DNA from: Thiohalocapsa marina
GTDB taxonomy: Bacteria; Pseudomonadota; Gammaproteobacteria; Chromatiales; Chromatiaceae
NCBI RefSeq assembly: GCF_008632335.1
Contig: NZ_VWXX01000020.1
Location: 1-61,138, forward strand
DNA length: 61,138 nt
Reading direction: 5' to 3'
Part shown: positions 57,842-61,138 of the stretch, piece by piece
Layout: each line of letters begins with the position of its first letter
How positions within the stretch are numbered: the stretch's first letter is position 1
The notes under the pieces: model-generated
Told to the model about the DNA's origin: nothing
The model's input: only the letters and a program-made list of their open reading frames with translations
The model's database searches: none
Position numbers and translations under genes: made by a program

Positions 57842-57975
57842 GTTGCCGCTTGAAGGGCCTGCTGATCGGCATCCAGGCCGGTCTCCCGACCCGCTGGCGG
57901 TTCGGGGCGGATTCCGGCTACACTAGCACGCCTTCGGGTCCCGTCATCCTCGACTGACGGCGGGCAGCCCGACGG

Positions 57976-58060
57976 GCGCGGGTGGCGGAACTGGTAGACG
58001 CGCTGGATTTAGGTTCCAGTGGAGCAATCCGTGGGGGTTCGAGTCCCCCCCTGCGCACCA
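57976..58060 (+). tRNA. tRNA-Leu (anticodon TAG)
   Basis: 85 nt with a long variable arm: acceptor GCGCGGG/CCTGCGC (one G-T pair), anticodon stem CTGGA/TCCAG around TTTAGGT (anticodon TAG), T arm GGGGG-TTCGAGT-CCCCC, CCA encoded. Ends 7 bp from the stop of the convergent EAL gene. Confidence 0.96.
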
Positions 58061-58067
58061 CATCCCC

Positions 58068-59846
58068 TCACACCTCTTCGAATGCGAGCTCCACCGGCGT
58101 GAAGGCCGTGAGGAAGCGGGTCATCTCGTCCGCCGGCAGCGGGTGACTGATCAGGTAGCCCTGGATGGCGTCGCAGCGCAACTCCCGCAGGCGCCGGGCC
58201 TGGTCCTCGGTCTCCACGCCCTCGGCGATCACCTCCAGCCCGAGACTGTGGCCCAGGGCGATGATGGCCCGGACGATGGCCGCGCTGTTGCTGTTTCGTG
58301 TCATCTCGCGGATGAACGACAGGTCCACCTTGACCTTGCCGATGTCGAGCTGCTGCAGGTAGGCCAGCGAGGAGTAGCCGGTGCCGAAGTTGTCGATGGC
58401 CAGACCGATGCCCAGGGCCTTCAGCGCCGAGATCACCTTCATGGCGTGATCGGAGTCGACCATGACGGTGCTTTCGGTGATCTCCAGATTGACCAGTTGC
58501 GGCGGGACCCCGGTGTCGTTCAGCGCCGCCATCACCGATGCCACCAGATCACCTCGGTTGAGCTGTGTGGCCGACAGGTTCACCGAAACCGGGCCATAGG
58601 GCAGCCCGGCATCGGCCCAGCGCACCACCTGCCGGCAGGCCTCGCGCAGGGCCCAGTCGCCGAGCCTGGTGATCAGGTCGCTCTCTTCCGCCAGTGGGAT
58701 GAACTCCGCCGGTGCGATCCAGCCACGCTCCGGGTGCTGCCAGCGGGCCAGTGCCTCGAACCCGACCAGGCCGCCGCAACGCAGATCGATCTGCGGCTGG
58801 TAGTGCAGCCGCAACTGCCGGTTCTCCAGTGCCTGGTGCAGGTCCGAGTTCAGCGTCAGCCGGTCTTGGGCGCGCTGGGCCAGGTCCGGGGAGAAGAAGC
58901 GCATCAGGCCGCGGCCCTGCAGCTTCGCCTGGTGCAGCGCGGCATCGGCGTTGCTTTGCAGGCGCTCGGCGTCTGCTCCGTCGGCGGGATAGACCGCGAT
59001 CCCCAGGCTGGCGCCGACGACGATCTGCTTGTCCTGGATTGCGATGGGACGGGTCACGTCTTGCATGATGCGCTGGGCCAGCAGATCGATGCCGGATCGG
59101 CCGCTGTCGGTGGGCAGGATGATGTAGAACTCGTCGCCAGCGATCCGCGCGATGGTGTCGACCTGCGGCAACAGCGCACGCAGCCGCTCGGCCACCTCCA
59201 CCAGCACCTGATCGCCGGCGCTGTGGCCCAGGCTCTCGTTGATGGTCTTGAAGTTGTCCAGGTCCAGCAGGAGCAGGTTGAAACCGTGCTGGTCGCGGTC
59301 CGCCTGCTGGATGGCGCGTTGCAGCAGCTCGCGGAACAGGGTGCGGTTGGGCAGCCCGGTCAGGGGATCGCGGTTGACGAAGAAGTCCCGCTCCTGTTCT
59401 GCGCGTCGCCGGTCGGTGACGTCTTGGTTGGAGCCGCGCCGGCCCAGGAACCGGCCGTTGTCGTCGTATATCGGCTTGCAGACATGCTCGATCCAGCGCT
59501 CCTCGCCGCCGCGGGTGCGGATGCGGAACACCACCGGCTCGGACTCGTCGCCGGTGATGTCCGTCACATGCATCCGCCACAACTCCGCGTCCTCGGTGTG
59601 GATGATGTCCGTCATCAGCGCGGGGTTGGCCAGAAAGTCGTCCGGCGTGTAGCCCGATATCTGCTCGCAGGCCGGCGAGATATAGACGAAGCTGCCGTCG
59701 GGGGCGGTCAAGAACTCCCAGTTGGGCGAGGAGTCGGCCAGCGCCCGGTAGCGTTGTTCGCTTTCCCGCAGACGGGCCACAGGGTCCGCCTGCGACGCGG
59801 CATCGACGGCAGTTGGAGGCGATTGCGTCTTGGCCCGGTGGTTCAT
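58068..59846 (-). CDS. PAS-GGDEF-EAL c-di-GMP phosphodiesterase
   Basis: 592 residues. PAS with PAC (YRALADSSPNWEFL to GSNQDVTDRRR), a degenerate GGDEF domain (AGDEF, so probably no cyclase activity) and an EAL domain with EALARW, NLEITES, KVDLSFIR, EGVETEDQ and QGYLISHPLP. The catalytic DDFGTG motif reads DNFGTG, keeping the first metal-binding Asp but changing the second, so activity may be reduced. Likely lowers c-di-GMP in response to the PAS signal. Confidence 0.92.
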   Translation of the reverse strand: MNHRAKTQSPPTAVDAASQADPVARLRESEQRYRALADSSPNWEFLTAPDGSFVYISPACEQISGYTPDDFLANPALMTDIIHTEDAELWRMHVTDITGDESEPVVFRIRTRGGEERWIEHVCKPIYDDNGRFLGRRGSNQDVTDRRRAEQERDFFVNRDPLTGLPNRTLFRELLQRAIQQADRDQHGFNLLLLDLDNFKTINESLGHSAGDQVLVEVAERLRALLPQVDTIARIAGDEFYIILPTDSGRSGIDLLAQRIMQDVTRPIAIQDKQIVVGASLGIAVYPADGADAERLQSNADAALHQAKLQGRGLMRFFSPDLAQRAQDRLTLNSDLHQALENRQLRLHYQPQIDLRCGGLVGFEALARWQHPERGWIAPAEFIPLAEESDLITRLGDWALREACRQVVRWADAGLPYGPVSVNLSATQLNRGDLVASVMAALNDTGVPPQLVNLEITESTVMVDSDHAMKVISALKALGIGLAIDNFGTGYSSLAYLQQLDIGKVKVDLSFIREMTRNSNSAAIVRAIIALGHSLGLEVIAEGVETEDQARRLRELRCDAIQGYLISHPLPADEMTRFLTAFTPVELAFEEV

Positions 59847-60030
59847 GTCATTGGCGTCTTGCGAAGCGTTGCCTGTGGGTCGGCGGAATGGCTGTCAGTA
59901 TAGTCAAAGAACGACAGCCTGTCGGGCTTGGCCGAGCCCCTTGCCAACCGCGTAGACGCACAGCATGCAGAGAAGAGGGTTGGGAAGGATCGGTTAGAAT
60001 GGGAGGTTGTTGCTGACGCGGAGGCTCGAC

Positions 60031-61023
60031 ATGGCATTGCTGGTGGGCGATATTGGCGGCACCAAGACGGTGCTGGCACTGGCGCACTTTGAGCATCGGC
60101 AGGTACGGCTCAGCGACGAGTGCCGCTATGCCAGCGAGGCCTTCGACGGCCTGGAGGCGGTCATCGCCCGGTTCGTCGAGGAGTCCGGCGCCCGCTTCGA
60201 CGGGGCCGGCCTGGCCGTGGCCGGACCGGTGGTTGACGACCGCTGCCTGGCGACCAACCTGCCATGGGAACTGGATGCCCGCCGGGTCAGCGAGTGCTTC
60301 CGACTGCGCCGGGCCTGGCTGCTGAACGATCTGGAGGCCGTGGCCTGGGGGATACCCGCGCTGGAGCCGTCGCAGTTAGCGGAGCTGCAGCCAGGTCGCC
60401 AGACCCCCGGCAATGCCTGCGTGGTGGCGGCGGGCACGGGGCTCGGGCAGGCAGGCCTGTTCTGGGACGGCCGCATGCATCACCCTTTCGCGACCGAGGG
60501 CGGTCACTGCGACTTTGCCCCGGCGGACGCGCGCGAGGCCGCGCTGCTGGCGTACCTGCAGCCGCGGCTGGGCGGGCATGTGAGCTGGGAGCGGCTGGTC
60601 TCCGGCATGGGCATCGGGCATCTGTACGACTTCCTGCGCCAGTGCCACGGCGGAGCCCATGCGCCGGCAGTCGCCCGGGCCATCGACGAGGATGGCGATC
60701 TGGCTGCCGCGGTGGCGGACACGGCAGCCGCAGGCGCCTGTCCGGTCTGTGTCGAGGCCATGGACCTGTTCGCATCCCTGTACGGCCGCGAGGCGGGCAA
60801 TGCGGCGCTCAAGCACATGGCCCTGGGTGGGGTCTATCTTGGGGGAGGCATCGCCCCGCGGCATCTGCACCTGTTGCGTGGCGGGTCCTTCCTGCGCGGT
60901 TTTCTGCACAAGGGGCGCATGGGTCCTTTGATGCAACAGATGCCGGTGCGGGTCATCCTGGAGCATCGGGCGCCTTTGTTCGGCGCGGCCAGATACGTCG
61001 CTCAGGCTGCGGCTAGGCATTGA
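60031..61023 (+). CDS. glk: glucokinase
   Basis: 330 residues of the bacterial hexokinase-like Glk (group A) family. Phosphate loop GDIGGTKTVLALA at the start, then LAVAGPVVDD, TNLPWELDA, LLNDLEAVAWG, AAGTGLGQAGLFWDG, EGGHCDFAP and GGVYLGGGIAPR. Converts glucose to glucose-6-phosphate with ATP; it could use glucose released by the GH57 enzyme. ATG 60031 follows GGAGG by 7 or 8 bases. Confidence 0.95.
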   Translation: MALLVGDIGGTKTVLALAHFEHRQVRLSDECRYASEAFDGLEAVIARFVEESGARFDGAGLAVAGPVVDDRCLATNLPWELDARRVSECFRLRRAWLLNDLEAVAWGIPALEPSQLAELQPGRQTPGNACVVAAGTGLGQAGLFWDGRMHHPFATEGGHCDFAPADAREAALLAYLQPRLGGHVSWERLVSGMGIGHLYDFLRQCHGGAHAPAVARAIDEDGDLAAAVADTAAAGACPVCVEAMDLFASLYGREAGNAALKHMALGGVYLGGGIAPRHLHLLRGGSFLRGFLHKGRMGPLMQQMPVRVILEHRAPLFGAARYVAQAAARH

Positions 61024-61037
61024 AGGCCGCTTGTATA

Positions 61038-61094
61038 AGGAACGCGCCCAAAACAAGGTGAACACTGTAGGGCGGATAAGCGAAGCGCATCCGC
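61038..61094. repeat. 57-bp repeat, right inverted copy
   Basis: Exact reverse complement of 55-111. Lies 14 bp after the glucokinase stop and contains the same GCGGAT palindrome. The last 40 bases of the window, ending in a C-rich tract, resemble the C-rich start of the window. Confidence 0.9.
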
Positions 61095-61138
61095 TGTTGT
61101 GGCCTGTGGCGGGTGGGCGTCGCGTATACCCCCCACCG

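Overview
The window is GC-rich bacterial chromosomal DNA, almost certainly from a gammaproteobacterium. Support comes from the ftsK-lolA-rarA-crcB block, the rplU-rpmA-obgE-proB operon diverging from ispB, and a waaA gene for lipopolysaccharide. An eight-haem cytochrome with a b-type cytochrome partner, the Feo system and TRAP transport would suit a Chromatiales-like sulfur-cycle bacterium, but that placement is inference.

Layout. 1-300: a 57-bp repeat and a remnant of a urea-transporter gene (urtA). 308-6455: an FGGY sugar kinase with a small partner, a GT-C glycosyltransferase, Kdo transferase, an isochorismatase-like hydrolase and a PCMT-like methyltransferase. 6583-11895: housekeeping genes (proB, obgE, rpmA, rplU, ispB, tRNA-Pro, adk). 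11953-24568: a catabolic island on the plus strand behind a divergent IclR regulator, holding a phosphoketolase/transketolase-like TPP enzyme, a four-carbon acid sugar kinase (DUF1537), a three-gene TRAP transporter of the 2-oxo-acid/mannitol type, and glycolate oxidase GlcDEF. This is the best candidate for an undescribed pathway: import, phosphorylation, TPP-dependent cleavage and glycolate oxidation, without the usual dehydrogenase and decarboxylase of tetronate pathways. 24715-30308: ftsK, lolA, rarA and a fluoride-export pair (crcB plus DUF190).

30376-35624: a DUF805 protein, a GH57 glycosidase, and an octahaem tetrathionate-reductase-type cytochrome with a b561-like membrane subunit. 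35625-39243: a more AT-rich accessory patch with a secreted papain-like protease and two tandem secreted CVNH lectin-like proteins. 39244-44447: a truncated DUF533 gene, a methyltransferase, a SprT-like metalloprotease and the feoA-feoB-Cys-rich operon. 44600-50008: a small membrane protein diverging from a photolyase-like protein whose domain order looks permuted, an orphan V-ATPase subunit I, and a GAF-PAS-GGDEF cyclase. 49954-53474: ackA and pta, minus strand. 53661-61023: a DUF4124 protein, a ferredoxin-reductase with an N-terminal HTH-like segment, a SPOR-domain protein, tRNA-Leu, a PAS-GGDEF-EAL protein and glucokinase.

Dispersed repeats are frequent between genes: GCGGAT palindromes, CGCAGAG hairpins, GGCGGGGC hairpins and short tandem minisatellites. 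Several sit at broken or altered gene ends (urtA, lolA, the DUF533 gene, pta). The two window ends carry perfect inverted copies of one 57-bp repeat, so this may be a contig bounded by that repeat.
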